A DNA stretch of 64,000 nucleotides from Schistocerca nitens (lineage: Eukaryota; Arthropoda; Insecta; Orthoptera; Acrididae). Made by a program: the position numbers and the translations under genes. Each line of letters starts with the position of its first letter. The first letter of the stretch is position 1. Below, piece after piece: positions 21,131 to 33,899 of this stretch. The notes under the pieces were generated by a model that saw only the letters and a list, made by a program, of their open reading frames with translations, was not told the origin of the DNA and made no database searches. The stretch spans positions 13,095,140 to 13,159,139 of the forward strand of contig NC_064623.1 of NCBI RefSeq assembly GCF_023898315.1, given 5' to 3'.

Positions 21131-23451
21131 ATCTACTTTTGTCACTCATGCCAACAGCTGTTCTGGTTTTGAATTCTGGAATATATAAATGTCATAGGAA
21201 AGTAGTTGTAGAATGTAAACGCTTAAGGATGAAAGAAGACCAGTAATACTGTAAAGCAGAAGTGTTGAGTTGTTGATATGCACACAGTGATCTGCAAATC
21301 TCCTATCACCCCCCCCCCCCCCTCCATCCTCTGCTCTCCTGGTCCAGCAGGATTTTAATTTGGTTAGAACATTGACTTCATAAAAAAGTACCCCTGTCTC
21401 TACTAACGACATCAATTTTTCAGGTATATTCAGATTTTGTGTGGTGTTCATATATTTAAAAATGTTTCATGTACTAGATGGGCTGTTCCAAGATGTTGCT
21501 GGTCATTCCTGAAGAACATTTTGCTGATATCAACCTTTGGCAGGCGAATTCAAGACAACAGCAACCAACTACCCTTCTACATCTGATCTTTGCCGAGCGA
21601 ACGAGAAGACTTCATGGTCAATCACCAAGCACTGTAGAACTCATTACTGCTATTACGCTCATATTCCCAAAAGGAAAGGAAACTATGCAACTGATATACT
21701 ATGCTGTCCATTATATAATGTTGATTTGGAACACAAACATTCTACAGTTGTAAAACATGAACGATGTTTGACAGTCATACTAGAACTAAAAAATGCACTG
21801 ACTGTGCATAAGTACCAGACTTTTCTGCGATATTTATTGGCATTGCTGCCAGTTTCACAAATGTCATCTTTTTCATAAACTAGTATAATTACTCGTTATT
21901 CAGATAATTTCATATCATTTAATGCACTGCTGTTGTGATGATCATGTAAAGAGTACAAATAATTCAGATGATGTAAAGGAAGTGTATTTTATGGAATTCA
22001 CTGTCTGACAGATTCATATTTCAGTGTGATTGTAATGTCTATATATTTTACGCTGTCCTTCACTGTATTATGAGAAATCCTGATCATTGTTTGTAAAGTT
22101 CATTGGCAGATTAATCTGTATTTCACTGTATAATTGTAATGTCTTTGTGCAAATAAACCTTATATAATCTGAATGTATATGTTGAGCATTCATTGTATTA
22201 CGATGTAAAATCCTTCATCATTGTGATGCAATCTCTAGAGAAAGGCTTGTTGCTTACATAACTGAAGACTCGTAATTTTGGTGGGTTTGCATTCAGATGA
22301 AACTTAGTGATTCATAAATTATCAATGCCTGAAAAGAAATGCTTCAGTAAACTTTCATTGGTATTAGACATAAGTTTTCTGGATATGGTACAGCATCATA
22401 AGAAGGCTGCTGCAACCATGGCCAACACGTTGGTTATTCTCCAGCAGCAGTAATTTTATACATTATGACGCCGTATCGTACCCAGAAAGCTTTTATGTTG
22501 ACTGGCTGGCCACGGAAGCCCAAGCACTTTCATTGATTTTCTTTACAAAGAATGTAGTGAACAGCTGTTGTACCACAGTTGTTGGAATCTGAATGTCGTT
22601 CTTAATTTTATGTTAATAAATAATACACTACTGTAAGAAGCACTTACAGGACACTCATTTTACTCATTCACTAATTATTTAGCTATATAGAATTTCTTGA
22701 AGCTTTTTACTTTCTCTGAATTTTTGTCTGTCCCCTTGTTTTTCGACACTTGGTTATGTAAAACTACCATGTGCCTTACACTGCTCTGTTCTTTATATAC
22801 AGATCATTTCTTGATCTGAGATGCCTCAAAATTGAATGAAATATGAGTGTGAATGTGCAAAGCATTTTGGTGTTTTGATCCACTTCTCTGGACAGATTAT
22901 CATTTGCCATCAAAACCATATGAGAATTTGTTTTCAGTTTTATAATACTGAAGATATCAGCTAGTGAGACTGGATCGAGCAAGTGTCCCTGGTGATAACT
23001 TTATGTCTGATCAATGGAGTAGGGGGCTGTTGCAGTGATGGTTATTGAATGCTTCACATATTTGTTTATGGCTAGAGATGACACTATCTACATTAATATT
23101 ATAGAGTAAGATTTGCATTTTTTCTTAAGTGTCATTGTTAACTCGCCACATGGCTACATTCATTGCTAAAGTAGAATATGAATAGCCAGTTGCAGTTTCT
23201 GGGCTTCACAGTGCTTACTCTGCATAATGACAATAACAACAAAGCTGTTCATAGCACACAGGGACACTAGCAGCACATTTGTGATAAGTCGACTCTTGGT
23301 CTGTGGTCCACATTTTCGATTTTACAACATTGTAATGTATTCACTCTCCAAATTGGTACTAATCCAAATCAGTCCTGGTATCCGTTTCTGAACTTAGCTG
23401 TAAAACAGGTAAAGAAGATCAAAAGTATATAAATGTGTTAGACATCTATTA

Positions 23452-23452
<1 letters not shown>
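21131..23452. other. No recognised gene
   Basis: AT-rich and stop-rich; a C homopolymer of about 14 lies near 21309-21322. The overlapping plus-strand frames at 21478-21878 (up to 113 codons) show no motif I recognise. Confidence 0.4.

Positions 23453-23489
<37 letters not shown>
23453..23489. repeat. (GT)n microsatellite
   Basis: About 18 GT units. Confidence 0.96.
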
Positions 23490-23490
<1 letters not shown>

Positions 23491-26400
23491 GGATCATAAT
23501 AGGTTTACATCTTTTTGATACGTTTAGTGCAATAACAAATCAGTAACACATGAGGGAAAAGTTACTGTAAAATTTATACATCTCACAACAGAAGTAGGTA
23601 AATTTTCAGCATTAACATACCAGTACAATCCCAAGGCTACTGAAATGCCCAAACACGGCTTTAAATACAAACATTTGGTTCCTGCAAGTAAATCTACATT
23701 CGGTGTCATGTCAGTTGTCTGTAGGGATGGCACTGTATTTAACTATATGAAGTATTTTAAGCCAATTGCTTTTCCCTTATTTTACATTTTTGTCTTAGAC
23801 AGGATGCAATAAAATTAGCTCGAGTACCGAAATTTCACACATCTACTCTGAAATATACACTACAGTGGTGCACTCATGAGTACATGTTTGAGATGTTGAG
23901 ATTGTGAACCCATACCTGGTACTGCAGAATAGCAACTCTTTCCATGTGGATGACAATACATAGAAGGCAAATACCTCCTGGTGGTTTTGTAAAGGTGCAG
24001 CAGCCCTACATCTTAATCTTTCACATATATCATTTTAACTACATTTTCAATCCATGTAATTCCCTCGAGGTTAGTAGGAGAATGATTAACTTTTCTCTCA
24101 ATTTATAGTACCCATTCCATCCAAGATTTGTGTGACATTCTTCATAGCCAGTCTACTGCCACTACATCCATTGCAGGTCAACATTTGATGCTCAACACTT
24201 CACACGACATGCAAATATTAAATTGGTAGAAAGAACTGTCCTACAACTTAAACATTAACTGGGCTCACTCATGTGAGTGTGGGATTCTCAAAGGCAATTC
24301 ACTTTCAATGGTGCTATATAACATATGTGACTGATGCAAAACTATTTTTTAACCACTTGTCAGCAACAAGGTACAGTACTACCTACCCTGCCTTATAAAT
24401 GTTAAGAGGACTGTTCCATGACAAACCATCCGATTACCAGTTCTGTTAAAAAATACATTTACTTCAAAGCTTCATTCTTGTTTTGAGAAGTGCTGGAACT
24501 GAACAAATGTTACCTCACCTAAATTTTCATCTTCTAGTTACCCTTGAAAACTATTTTATTTAAAGCGTTGGAAAGGCATATAGTAACAACAATGAAGAAC
24601 TATGTTTCTTGAGCCAATACATTTCAATAGCTGTTATTCAATGTATTTAATTGTTAAGGTCCCCAGGCTGACGTTTTTATTGCTGTCTCCTATTACTCGA
24701 AAACCCTAAATGTTGCTTTCTTATGGAAAATAGACATGCGAATACAGATTCAAAAGATAAATAGAAGTCTCATGGCAGTTACAAGAAGTATGTTTTAACA
24801 ATATTTTCTATTAGAATGATGAAAATGGAGTACCAGAATGACAAAATTATAATAGAGTGACTTACATTCCTTGACTCTTATGAGATTGCACATAATTCAG
24901 TATATGTTGGCTGTGCTGCAATTTGAGATAGATTGGCTAGGCCATTAAAATATAGCCTTCATATTAACAACTTCCTTTGTAGTTTACTGCAAAAGAATCC
25001 CCCAAAATTACATTTTTAAAATCTAGTTAGTAAAATATTTAAGGCATGTATCTTCTATATCATTTTGTTTCCCATTAATTCCTCTCCATAACAATTTTTC
25101 TGGAAATAGATGTGCTGAATTATTGTGTTATGAGACCAATGTAATACACTATTACAAAAATTACGTTTATGTATGAAATAGAGTAAAATTGTTGTATAAT
25201 GGTTCGAGGTCTTTATCATCAAAGTGATAAAATAAAGCCAGACTCGTGGAACTGCCCTAGATTCAAAAGTGATGCCCAGGCATTGTGTGCACATAGTACC
25301 CATCTAGGAAACGAGACAAAAAATGTGCAGGAACAGTTGCTAAACATCTTCATTTAGCTGAACAGCAATTGTCAATCTGAATATTGTTTTGGATACAACT
25401 ATACTATACTTGGCATGGTAATGTTTGTGACATGCCATTGCCTTCCTCCAACATCTGAACAGACAAGAGGCCTTACAGTTTACAATGGACTGGGGATTGA
25501 ACCTGAGACCTTTGGAATTTTAATCTGGCCAAAATACTTTTCTACTTCGCAGTATGAATCCTCAAGAGTCAATTGTCAATCCTACGGAATCCTTTTCATG
25601 TTAATATCAAACACCAGCAATTACTCGTAGATTACAATAAAACTAAAGTAATTGACGAAGACGTTACTTGGTAACACAAACGCACTGCCTTTCTTCATTT
25701 ACTTTCGCCTAGAAATGGCTATCGAGTACTGACAAACCAAAAGGCAAGAGATCTTACTGCCTTCCGATATACGTTGCTGTCAGTTCTGCCACATGATTTG
25801 GTCGACATGACCTGTTTCAAGTTGTGTATGACAGACAGTGTTTTAGAAAATCTATTGTTTCCCTTTGCAATAAACAGAAGTATTTTCATTCTAAGCTGTC
25901 CAAGTACAAAATTTTCGCAATATTAGTTCAAATTTAATATTCGCTTCTATAATGTAGGAAAGTATTTCACAGTCGCAAAACTCGCATCCGAAACGTTGAC
26001 CTTACACTTAGTCGGTGACCATAAATTCTAGCTCAGAGTGACGCCAGTTTAAATAACCTAATGTAGCGAAGACTGTTTGCCAGTGCTCTTTCTCCCCGGA
26101 AAATACGCAATTCACTCATTTGGCTCCATAAGTACACTGTAACAGTAATTTCTGTGTGAAATTTTTCAGTATGCTTTCGCCTTCCAACCGGCAAAATACG
26201 GAAGAGTACGGCCGGTAAACAATTCACAAACCACGATTTAGTGCCGATAAGACGATTTCTTTAAACATTGTCGAAGCTGAGGGAATTTAGTTTCTGCTTA
26301 AATCGTCTTAAGCAGCAACGTTCACAGATATCTCAAATAGGAAAAAGCTGAATATCCAGGTACGAAGGTTGTAAAACAAACTTCCCACAGTTTGTGTCAG

Positions 26401-26928
26401 GTTGATCTTTTCGTCTGATAAAACTGCTTAAGTATTTTGTCAAAGAGGTATCACAAGTAGTATCCCTGTAGCTATGGGAATCATTGGTTGAAAACGAGTT
26501 TAACACCAATGGGTACAGTGCTGCTAAATTTTCAAAATTATTATCAACCTAAGTCTGAGTTCATCCACAAACTGAGGCGTATTTGTAATATTGAAGCTAG
26601 ACTATGTATCCTTGTCTTCCTTGAGTGGTCATTGGAAGGCGTTTACACACACGTATACAATACTATGGATACTTTGAACGCTATGGTTAACGTTGCTCTC
26701 ATAAACTACTTTTTTTTAAAATTCTTCTGGGTCTTCAGTGTGCAATATGTGTTGTAGATACAGTCTCAGACCAAAACATTGACCGCCGAGTCGTTCACGT
26801 AAGGTGGACAATACAGTCGTGCTCCTCTCAGAAATCTATGTCCGGCAATATGCTCGATCTGACAGCATACAGACTGCGGCACTTCCCAGAGGAGGTCTTG
26901 ACTCCGGTCTTAGTACATTACTCTTGAC
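23490..26928. other. Mostly featureless AT-rich sequence
   Basis: Apart from a possible tRNA-like relic near 25.5 kb, no coding, RNA or repeat signal was recognised. Open frames here (for example 26488-26757 plus, with a hydrophobic tail) are short and lack motifs. Confidence 0.4.
25480..25555 (-). repeat. tRNA-like relic (SINE head?)
   Basis: The minus strand contains AGGTCTCAGGTTCAATCCCC, with a B-box (GGTTCAATCCC) preceded about 40 bases earlier by TTGGCCAGATT, a weak A-box. No cloverleaf could be completed by eye. Likely a remnant of a tRNA-derived SINE. Confidence 0.35.
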
Positions 26929-27112
26929 TACGACCGTAGTCTTGAGGTAAAACGCGAGACCAGCTAATATGATATTGTAGATTCGCTTGAATTACACTCA
27001 TAGCCTCAGCACCGAGAGGAAAGAGGCGATAAAAATTTTGTCGATATGTGCTTTCGGTCGCCAGACGTCATATAAGCTGGTCTCGCGTTTTACCTGAAGA
27101 CTACGGTCGTGT
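26929..27112. mobile_element. Short inverted-repeat element, about 184 bp
   Basis: CGACCGTAGTCTTGAGGTAA, then AACGCGAGACCAGCT (26931-26965), is inverted at 27075-27110 with one mismatch across about 35 bases. The spacer is about 110 bp and non-coding. A MITE or foldback-type element; no clear target duplication. Confidence 0.75.
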
Positions 27113-27759
27113 TCCAGCGGCGGTATGAATAAAATGATATTAATAATAACAGTAATAATCGAATTATCCGGCAACTTCACGCTTCACAGTGGATTTTCTC
27201 GGACTAAGAAATTTGTTGAATTTGTGAAAAATCAAAATGGCTTCACATCCAGCCTATGATGCCTAGAAAAGTCTTTACATCCTGCTGACATGAGAATAGC
27301 ATAATCTCTGCGTCAGAAGCTTGCTTCTACATGACCATTTAATAGACTCGCATTTTTTCCACCGGTGACTAATTTTGTAAGCTAAGCACATCATCCGTTA
27401 CAGCACACTCCTGGGGCTGGGTAATGTGGCCACAATGGTCTGGTGGAACGAACTATCACAGGTGCAATGCGTGGGTTCAGGCATTTACTTTTAAGAGGCA
27501 CAAACAGATTTATTTTACCTCTGGTAACCTCAAGAGAAAGACGTTATAATCCAGAATCCGCATTAAACATCACGTTCCTTCATTACCAACTAGGCAGAGC
27601 CGGTTTACGTTGGGAAATGACACAGCGGAAGTCATGGTAACCAGAAATACAGTCGCCAGTAAGCTTACTTACATTAGAAAATTTTATTTTATTTGATGAA
27701 CCGATAGCCATTTAAAGGGACAGGGCTGTTATTTTACTTGTACTTGATTGAACTAGAGA
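27113..27759. other. No recognised feature
   Basis: Short open frames only (for example 27443-27640 plus), without motif. Confidence 0.4.
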
Positions 27760-28440
27760 CGTTTAAAAATTTGGTGCTGGACTGTGATTCGAATTCGTAT
27801 CTCCTCTGTCGAGGATCTGACTCTCTCGGAACAGTAGTTCAGTCATTTCGTTCCTTTTCCCAAGACTGCAATCTTCTCTAGGTCTCCTCCAAAGGTAAGT
27901 ATGTGGGTCTGAAACCTGATCCAGTACAAAAATATTCATAATTACATTTCTAGCTTTATCAAGTGCACACCCATCTGCTAGTGAAAATTAACGCGCAATT
28001 TCAATGTCTGTTCATGTGTTGCCAAGAATCGCAACAGGTGTCCTTATTTCTGGTCAAACACGCACACATCTTACTGTTCATGAGTAAGCAACTGATACTT
28101 AAGCTATATTCGTGGATGCACGGTAGGTGTGCAGTTCGATTGTCGCTTAGGCACAAAAGTTTGTATCCTTATTTTAGATTCAGACACCTAGCGGCTCGTA
28201 AGAAAAACCGATACGTAACATTTGATTTTTCTTAGTTAACAATCGGATTACGTGTTGGGTTCGTATCTCCGTCACAGAACTTCACATCATGCACTTCATC
28301 TTTAAATGCATGCACACTTTGTTACTTCAGAATGGAGGTATATCAGACATCTTTCGTGGTTAGATAACAGGGACGAAAGGGTCTTGATAGGAGTCACGGT
28401 TTATTACAAAAATTGTCGTCTTTTATTGTCAAGTTTAGAT
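27760..28440 (+). repeat. Degenerate tandem array with tRNA B-box-like motif (array 1)
   Basis: Repeated cores resembling GGGTTCGAATCC occur near 27791 (GTGATTCGAATTCG), 28129 (GTGCAGTTCGATTG), 28256 (TTGGGTTCGTATCTCC) and, weaker, 28385. Segments between them share phrases such as ACATTTGATTTTTCTTAGTT then AACAATCGGATTACGT, and CACAGAACTTCACATCATG. The same phrases occur in the array at 33.9-35.0 kb (ACATTTGACTGTGCTTCGAT, then AGCAATCCGATTAGGT). The unit is about 115-160 bp and decayed. Confidence 0.5.
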
Positions 28441-28492
28441 TTGGTTACTGGTATTGGCAAAAATTTCGGTAATTCATGACTCTTCATGGCTA

Positions 28493-28520
28493 ATTTATTT
28501 ATTTATTTATTTATTTATTA
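28493..28520. repeat. (TTTA)n 3' tail of the adjacent LINE
   Basis: About seven TTTA units. They lie exactly at the 3' end (minus sense) of the LINE that follows, as microsatellite tails of LINEs do. Confidence 0.85.
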
Positions 28521-31325
28521 TCATCCCAATGATCACATTTGTGATATAGGATTTGTCAGGGTACATTTTAACAACTATATAATATCTTTACAAAATTTGT
28601 ATCTGTGCTGAATTCATATTAATCTATCTTATGTTTAATACAATATACAACTAATAAGTGTTTTTATAACATAATTTATTATGCACTGATGTAATTTTAT
28701 TTGTCACTTTAACTTAAAAATATATTTTATACAGTTGGGCAGAGATATTCACTTATGCTGTAATAGCATTTGTCAAGCATGTGGGTCTTTAGAACAGTTT
28801 TAAATTTATCCTCATTTTCCAGCTCTTTGATATGTTTTGGTAGTGCATTAAAAAGTTTGATGCCTTGATTACATACATGTTTCTGGCTTCGGGTCCTTGT
28901 TACAGCTTGTATGTGGAGATCTTTACATTGCCGTGTGTCGTAATTATGGAAGTCTGTATTGGTTTTCATTTTGTCCTGATTTCTTTTGATCACCAACAGA
29001 CATTTCAGAATGTATAATGATGGAATTGTTAAAATTTTTAATGCTTTAAAAAGGGGTCTACAATGTGTTTGAGGTGGGCTGTGGGTCATTATCCGAATAG
29101 CACGTTTTTGCAATTTGAAAATCTCATTTAGACGACAATTTGTTTTTCCCCAGAATACTATCCCATAGGATGCAATGGACTGAAAATAGCCAAAATATAC
29201 TAATCTGGTACAGTCATTACTACAAACTCTTGATATTATTCTAAGCACAAAACATGCTGAATTTAGTTTTAGTGCTAAGTTCACCACATGGTCCTTCCAA
29301 TTAATCTTCTCATCAATGTGCATACCCAGGAATTTTGCACACTGTACTCTTTCAAGTTGTTTGCCCTCCATGGTGGGATTTAGGTCGTCCTGTTCACTTA
29401 TTTTTCCATATTGCACATAATTAGTTTTTTTTTGCATTCAGTGTTAGCTTGTTAGCACTAAACCATTTTTGTAAATCTTGTAGGACATGGTCCACAGTAT
29501 TGTGCAGTGACTGCTTCATATCACTAACTATTAAACTAGTATCATCAGCAAATAACATGATTCTAGCTTTTCTCTCTGACACCTGAATATCATTAATGTA
29601 AATGAGGAACAGCAAGGGGCCTAATACACTTCCTTGGGGTACCCCTACTGTGACCTCCCTTGGATCTGATCTTAGTTTAATTTTTTGATTAATATTTGGT
29701 GCTGTAATTTCAACCACCTGCATCCTCTTTTCCAGATAAGACTCAAACCACTTTTTTACCGGTCCTCTGATACCTATAGCTTCAATCTTTTTCAAAAGTA
29801 TGCTGTGGTCAACAGTGTCAAAGGCTTTTGACAAATCTAGATTTATCCCAACTACACTATTTCCCTCTTCCAATTTAGTGATTATTTCTTTTGTGTATTC
29901 TAGTACAGCTGTTTCGGTACTTCTCCCAGCTTGAAATCCATGCTGATTACTGTTTATCAGATTGTGCATATTAAGATAATGTGTGACTCTATATTTCATT
30001 AGTATCTCTAAAACTTTAGAGAAAGTTGGGAGGAGTGAGACAGGTCTGTAGTTTTCTATTTTAAGTTTATCACCCTTTTTCACCAGGGGAATGACTTTAG
30101 AAATTTTCAGTTTTTGTGGAAACACGCCCTCAGCCATTGACAAGTTCGCTATGTGCGCCAATGGTTTCGCTATCTGATTAGCTGTTTTCTTTACTAATAT
30201 TACTGGCACCTCATCTACTCCAGCTGACATCTTGGACTTCAGACTTTTAATCACTTTTAAAACTTCCTTTTCGTTTGTTGGAACTGCCATCATACTGCTG
30301 GCTGCCTTGGGTGCTTCCATCTTAATCTGCTCCCCAAGATTCCTGCTTAATGTCTGGGGTACATTTAAAAAGTAATTATTTATATAATTAGGCATGGCAT
30401 ATTTATCTACCATTTTATTCTCCTCATCTTTTAGAATAATTTCCTTGTCTTTGGTAGGTACCCCTGTTTCTTTTCTCACAATTTCCCATGCTATTTTAGT
30501 TTTATTTCTGGACTGTTTTATTTCCATATTATTACTTAATAACTTTGCATTTGCAATTACTCTGCGGTATATTTTCCTATACCTCTTTACATATTCTATA
30601 AAATCAATATTTGTACACTTCCTCAACTCTGAATTCAGTTTTTTCATGTTTTCACATGATTTCTTAATTCCAAGAGTCATCCAAGAACTTGACTTTATGT
30701 ACCCAGTAGACTTGACTCTCGTCAGTTTCTTTGGAAAACACATCTCAAAGTTCATCATATAAATCGATGCAAATACACTATATGCCTCATCTGTACTTGA
30801 CTGTTTCATAACATCTAACCAATTTTCATTTTCTAAGATACTTATGAACTGATGACAGCTGTCCACAGAGAAGTTTCTTTTGTAAATATTATTTACACCT
30901 TTATCTTCCTTTGACCTTAAAGGGATTTCAATGGTGAGAGCATTGTGGTCAGACAATCCTAAATCTATGTTTGTTACCTCTATGTCAGTTTCTGACATAT
31001 TTGAGAAAATGTTATCTATGAGGCTATTGGAGGTGTTTGTTATTCTAGTTGAATTGTTGATGTGTGGTGACATGTTGAAACTCTTTAATATGTCCAAAAA
31101 TTGCCTTTTTTGTTGACTTTCAACTAGAAGATTAATATTGAAATCACCACAAAGAATAATCACAGTTTCTTTTTTGTAAATAGTATTTAGCAACAATTCT
31201 AATTTATCAAAAAAGACTTCTATGTTTCCACATGGTGACCTATACACTGTTATGACTATGACTTTTTTCATCAGGCCATATAGCTGGACAGCACCTGCTT
31301 CAAAAAACTTTTCAATATGATGTGA
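28521..31325 (-). mobile_element. CR1/Jockey-type LINE, 5'-truncated, one frameshift from a continuous EN-RT frame
   Basis: The first frame (29421-31271, 616 codons) carries the end of the APE endonuclease: GDFN at residues 42-45 and SDHN at 107-110. A linker and reverse transcriptase follow: KVIPLVKKGD...NYRPVSLLP, LDLSKAFDTVDH, GVPQGSVLGPL at about 543 and FADDTS at about 574. The second frame (28727-29437) supplies the thumb and C-terminus (LGMHIDEKINWKDHV, FWGKTN, LQKRAIRIMTHSPPQTHCRP). They are separated by a run of nine A (minus sense, about 29430); eight A would join them. Open frame continues upstream of the first ATG to about 31325, where the copy is truncated inside the endonuclease. 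About 200 bp of 3' UTR and a TTTA tail complete it. Catalytic motifs are intact, so it is relatively young. Confidence 0.9.
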
Positions 31326-31326
31326 G

Positions 31327-31450
31327 AAGATTACATTAGATTACATTAGATTAACTCTTGTTCCATAGATCATGAATACGACATTTCGTAATGATGTGGA
31401 ACGTGTCATTTTAATGAAAGATTTCTTTAAATACCATGATTCAATTTTTT
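31327..31450. mobile_element. 3' end of another LINE with an ATTACATTAG tail
   Basis: A 10-base unit (ATTACATTAG) is repeated about twice and then truncated at 31330-31352. It is followed by CTTGTTCCATAGATCATGAA and ATGATGTGGAACGTGTCA. I recall the latter as the 3' terminal region of an abundant orthopteran LINE, oriented minus. It abuts the 5'-truncated end of the LINE on its left. Confidence 0.45.
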
Positions 31451-31485
31451 TACAACAATTTTTTACACTCTCTCTCATTGCTTTT

Positions 31486-31490
<5 letters not shown>

Positions 31491-31564
<74 letters not shown>
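31491..31564. repeat. Compound (CT)n(CA)n microsatellite
   Basis: About 14 CT units then about 23 CA units. Confidence 0.96.
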
Positions 31565-31567
<3 letters not shown>

Positions 31568-31714
31568 TCTTTTTTATTTTTATTTGTATGTTGTGTTCGA
31601 CTATCGGCGAGGCACGAAAACGCCTGTGAATGACTTTCTTAGTTTTGAGTACACTTACGAAAGAAATATAAAAACAACAATGAGAGTTGCTAATTTATGA
31701 TGCTCAGTTTGCAG

Positions 31715-33360
31715 TCAGTTCTGAGTATTATTAGTAACTACGCTCCAGTCCCTAAACCTAGTTACAGAAAGCGAATCAGACGCATTACGTATTCCAGGCC
31801 GTAGCAGCCGCGACTTGGAGACACCAGCTATGGTCACTTCCCAGACCACTGTAGGATCACATCGGTTCGCCTTCTTCCTGCTGGTACTGTAACTGAGATT
31901 TGGCAACAAGGCAACGTATGTTTGGCAACTCTGTGATCGACGAGTTACTTCCTGGTGTGCACGGAATTAAGCCTCAAAGTTCACTTGATTTTACCTGTCA
32001 TTTCCATTGAATAATCTGAGTTATTATCGCTTGAAGGGTAACAAAAGATTGAAAATTTACGGTTTTCAGCGCAGGAAAGTCGTTGCAAGTGGAAATCGCA
32101 ACTATTCTCGACCTTTAAATAGCGGTTTACGAGTTCTAGTTACTATTGCCCTCAAAATAGGAAGCTGAGACCCATACCTCCTCGCCAGCTCTGTGGTAAC
32201 GTGCTGACCTGTGAAACAGCATCTTTTACGGTTCGCAGTTCCAGTCTCACTGACTGGTAACGTTTTTATCCCTTCTGTGAAAGAGCTACAAGCAGTCAGA
32301 TCAAACATCAATAAGGAAATCGCAAGAAAATGCTTTCAGCTCATAGTGCAATGTTGAAAAACTTACAATGCTGCACAACAGGTAACGCCTCTTTCCACTG
32401 CTGACAAGCGAATTTTGGGTTTCTAGGAATACGTAACTATATTTATGAAATGCCACATTTGCATTCCTCTTGAGTATGACACAGCATACCAATTAAACAC
32501 AGACCCAATCAAAATCTAAGTGAGTAGTATTTTACTAATTCGTGTCGATAGAGGCATGCTTGTGTACAGATACTTTCGTCGTAAGGTTATCATGGTTAGT
32601 TTTATTTCATTTCTTATAATACAGTGCACAATTTTCGTAAGGTTTCCTTTAGTGTTGTTAAAACAATAGTAAACATGAGAGAGACATTAATCATCAACGA
32701 TATATGCGAATTCTCTGATGTTACCTATGACAGTCTGACAATGCACATGCAGTTTATTGATTACATGCATGTAGAAAATTTGTTCTGAGTTAAAGCTGTC
32801 AAACAAAGTTTGAAGAAGAATAAAATATCACTACCACACGACGGCTAATGTAGAAAATACTTTTCTGACATATTATGGCACGATGCGCTCTCCCTGCACA
32901 TCTTCGAGATGCATCTGCTGCCTGCTGTCTATTAAACCTGAATAGAACAAAATGTCACAGTAGTTAGTCCTTTTTCCACATGCGACTACTTTGGGTTGAG
33001 AAGTGAAGGGAATTATGTTCAAAGTTCCATTAGATTGATAACTTCAGCAGAGAGCAGAATTGCGTTTTAAAAAATGTAGCACTGAATGTATTCGAACTCG
33101 CGACATCTTATCTATGCTACAAGCTGACACGTAGCTACAACAGCTCCAGAGCTCGGCAACTATTCCTCCAGAACTTTTGGATTCCACAGCACTGTGAGAT
33201 TATGCATATGGCCAGGTCTTGACTTCTGAGAGACAAACAGTTACAGCTTTTCTTTTGGACTGAACGACGTTTTCTAGTAACAGATAGCGCAATAGAATAG
33301 CTCAAGTGGAAAGGAACACTTCCTATTTAAACTTCTGCATCCTACACTGTTGGCAGTTGT
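31715..33360. repeat. Unidentified long interspersed repeat, copy 1
   Basis: Several blocks align with 39.4-41.4 kb in the same order and orientation: 32285-32470 with 39475-39650 (AGAGCTACAAGCAG; ATGAAATGCCAC), 32540-32770 with 39725-39990 (ACTAATTCGT; TCTGACAATGC), and 33160-33230 with 41365-41400 (TGCATATGGCC). At 33085-33150 the minus strand carries a tRNA-like B-box (GAGTTCGAATAC). No protein is encoded. It may be a non-autonomous element or part of a satellite-like composite that also includes the following arrays. Confidence 0.5.
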
Positions 33361-33578
33361 GTGTAGGTGGCAGTTACGTGATTTTATTTCTGTGATTACA
33401 AAATAGTCGAATGTATACACTGGGTAGGCGAGGCAGCTAGTTCATGGTGATTCGGTCAACCAAGTAAATGAATGTACTGAACATGCTGCAAATTACTACA
33501 GGGAGCCTGTGTGTCAGAATTTTCATCCAGTGTGGTGCAACTGCGTTACGATAGAAAAATGACTCGCAGAGAAGAGGA

Positions 33579-33650
33579 TTTCGTGGTCTGTTGGACGGAT
33601 GGTAGGTTGTTATACCTATGGTCTGGGTTCGATTCCCACTTCTGTCAATG
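33579..33650 (+). repeat. tRNA-like sequence with A- and B-box
   Basis: CGTGGTCTGTTGGACGG resembles an A-box region and GGGTTCGATTCCCAC is a good B-box about 45 bases later. The acceptor stem does not pair well, so it is a tRNA-derived repeat head, not a functional tRNA gene. Confidence 0.4.
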
Positions 33651-33899
33651 ATTTTAGATAGGGAGAGACAGATTCCATTCTCTCCTGGCTACACCAAGTG
33701 AAGGAGATATAATGGCTGCGTGGTCTGGAAATTCACATTGAAGATGATATTCCTTCTTTACCAAGTAGACGGTAGGTTGAACCACAATAAAGTCTGGAGT
33801 GGCGACATGTAGAAACTCTATCACCAGTAACCTTTCTTATACTAGTTATTTATTTCAAGTGACGACACAAACGCTATGTATGGTCACAGGACACTTATT

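Noticed and set aside
27760..28440. CRISPR-like or regulatory array
   Set aside because: Repeats are long, diverged and tRNA-like; eukaryotic context and unit structure do not fit CRISPR.
30394..30762. 122-codon plus-strand hydrophobic frame
   Set aside because: Antisense shadow of the LINE linker region; hydrophobicity follows from complementing Lys/Asn-rich codons.
31372..31633. Plus-strand frames rich in Ser-Leu and Thr-His
   Set aside because: Translation of the CT/CA microsatellite.
33579..33650. Functional tRNA gene
   Set aside because: A- and B-boxes are present but the acceptor and anticodon stems do not pair; treated as a tRNA-derived repeat.
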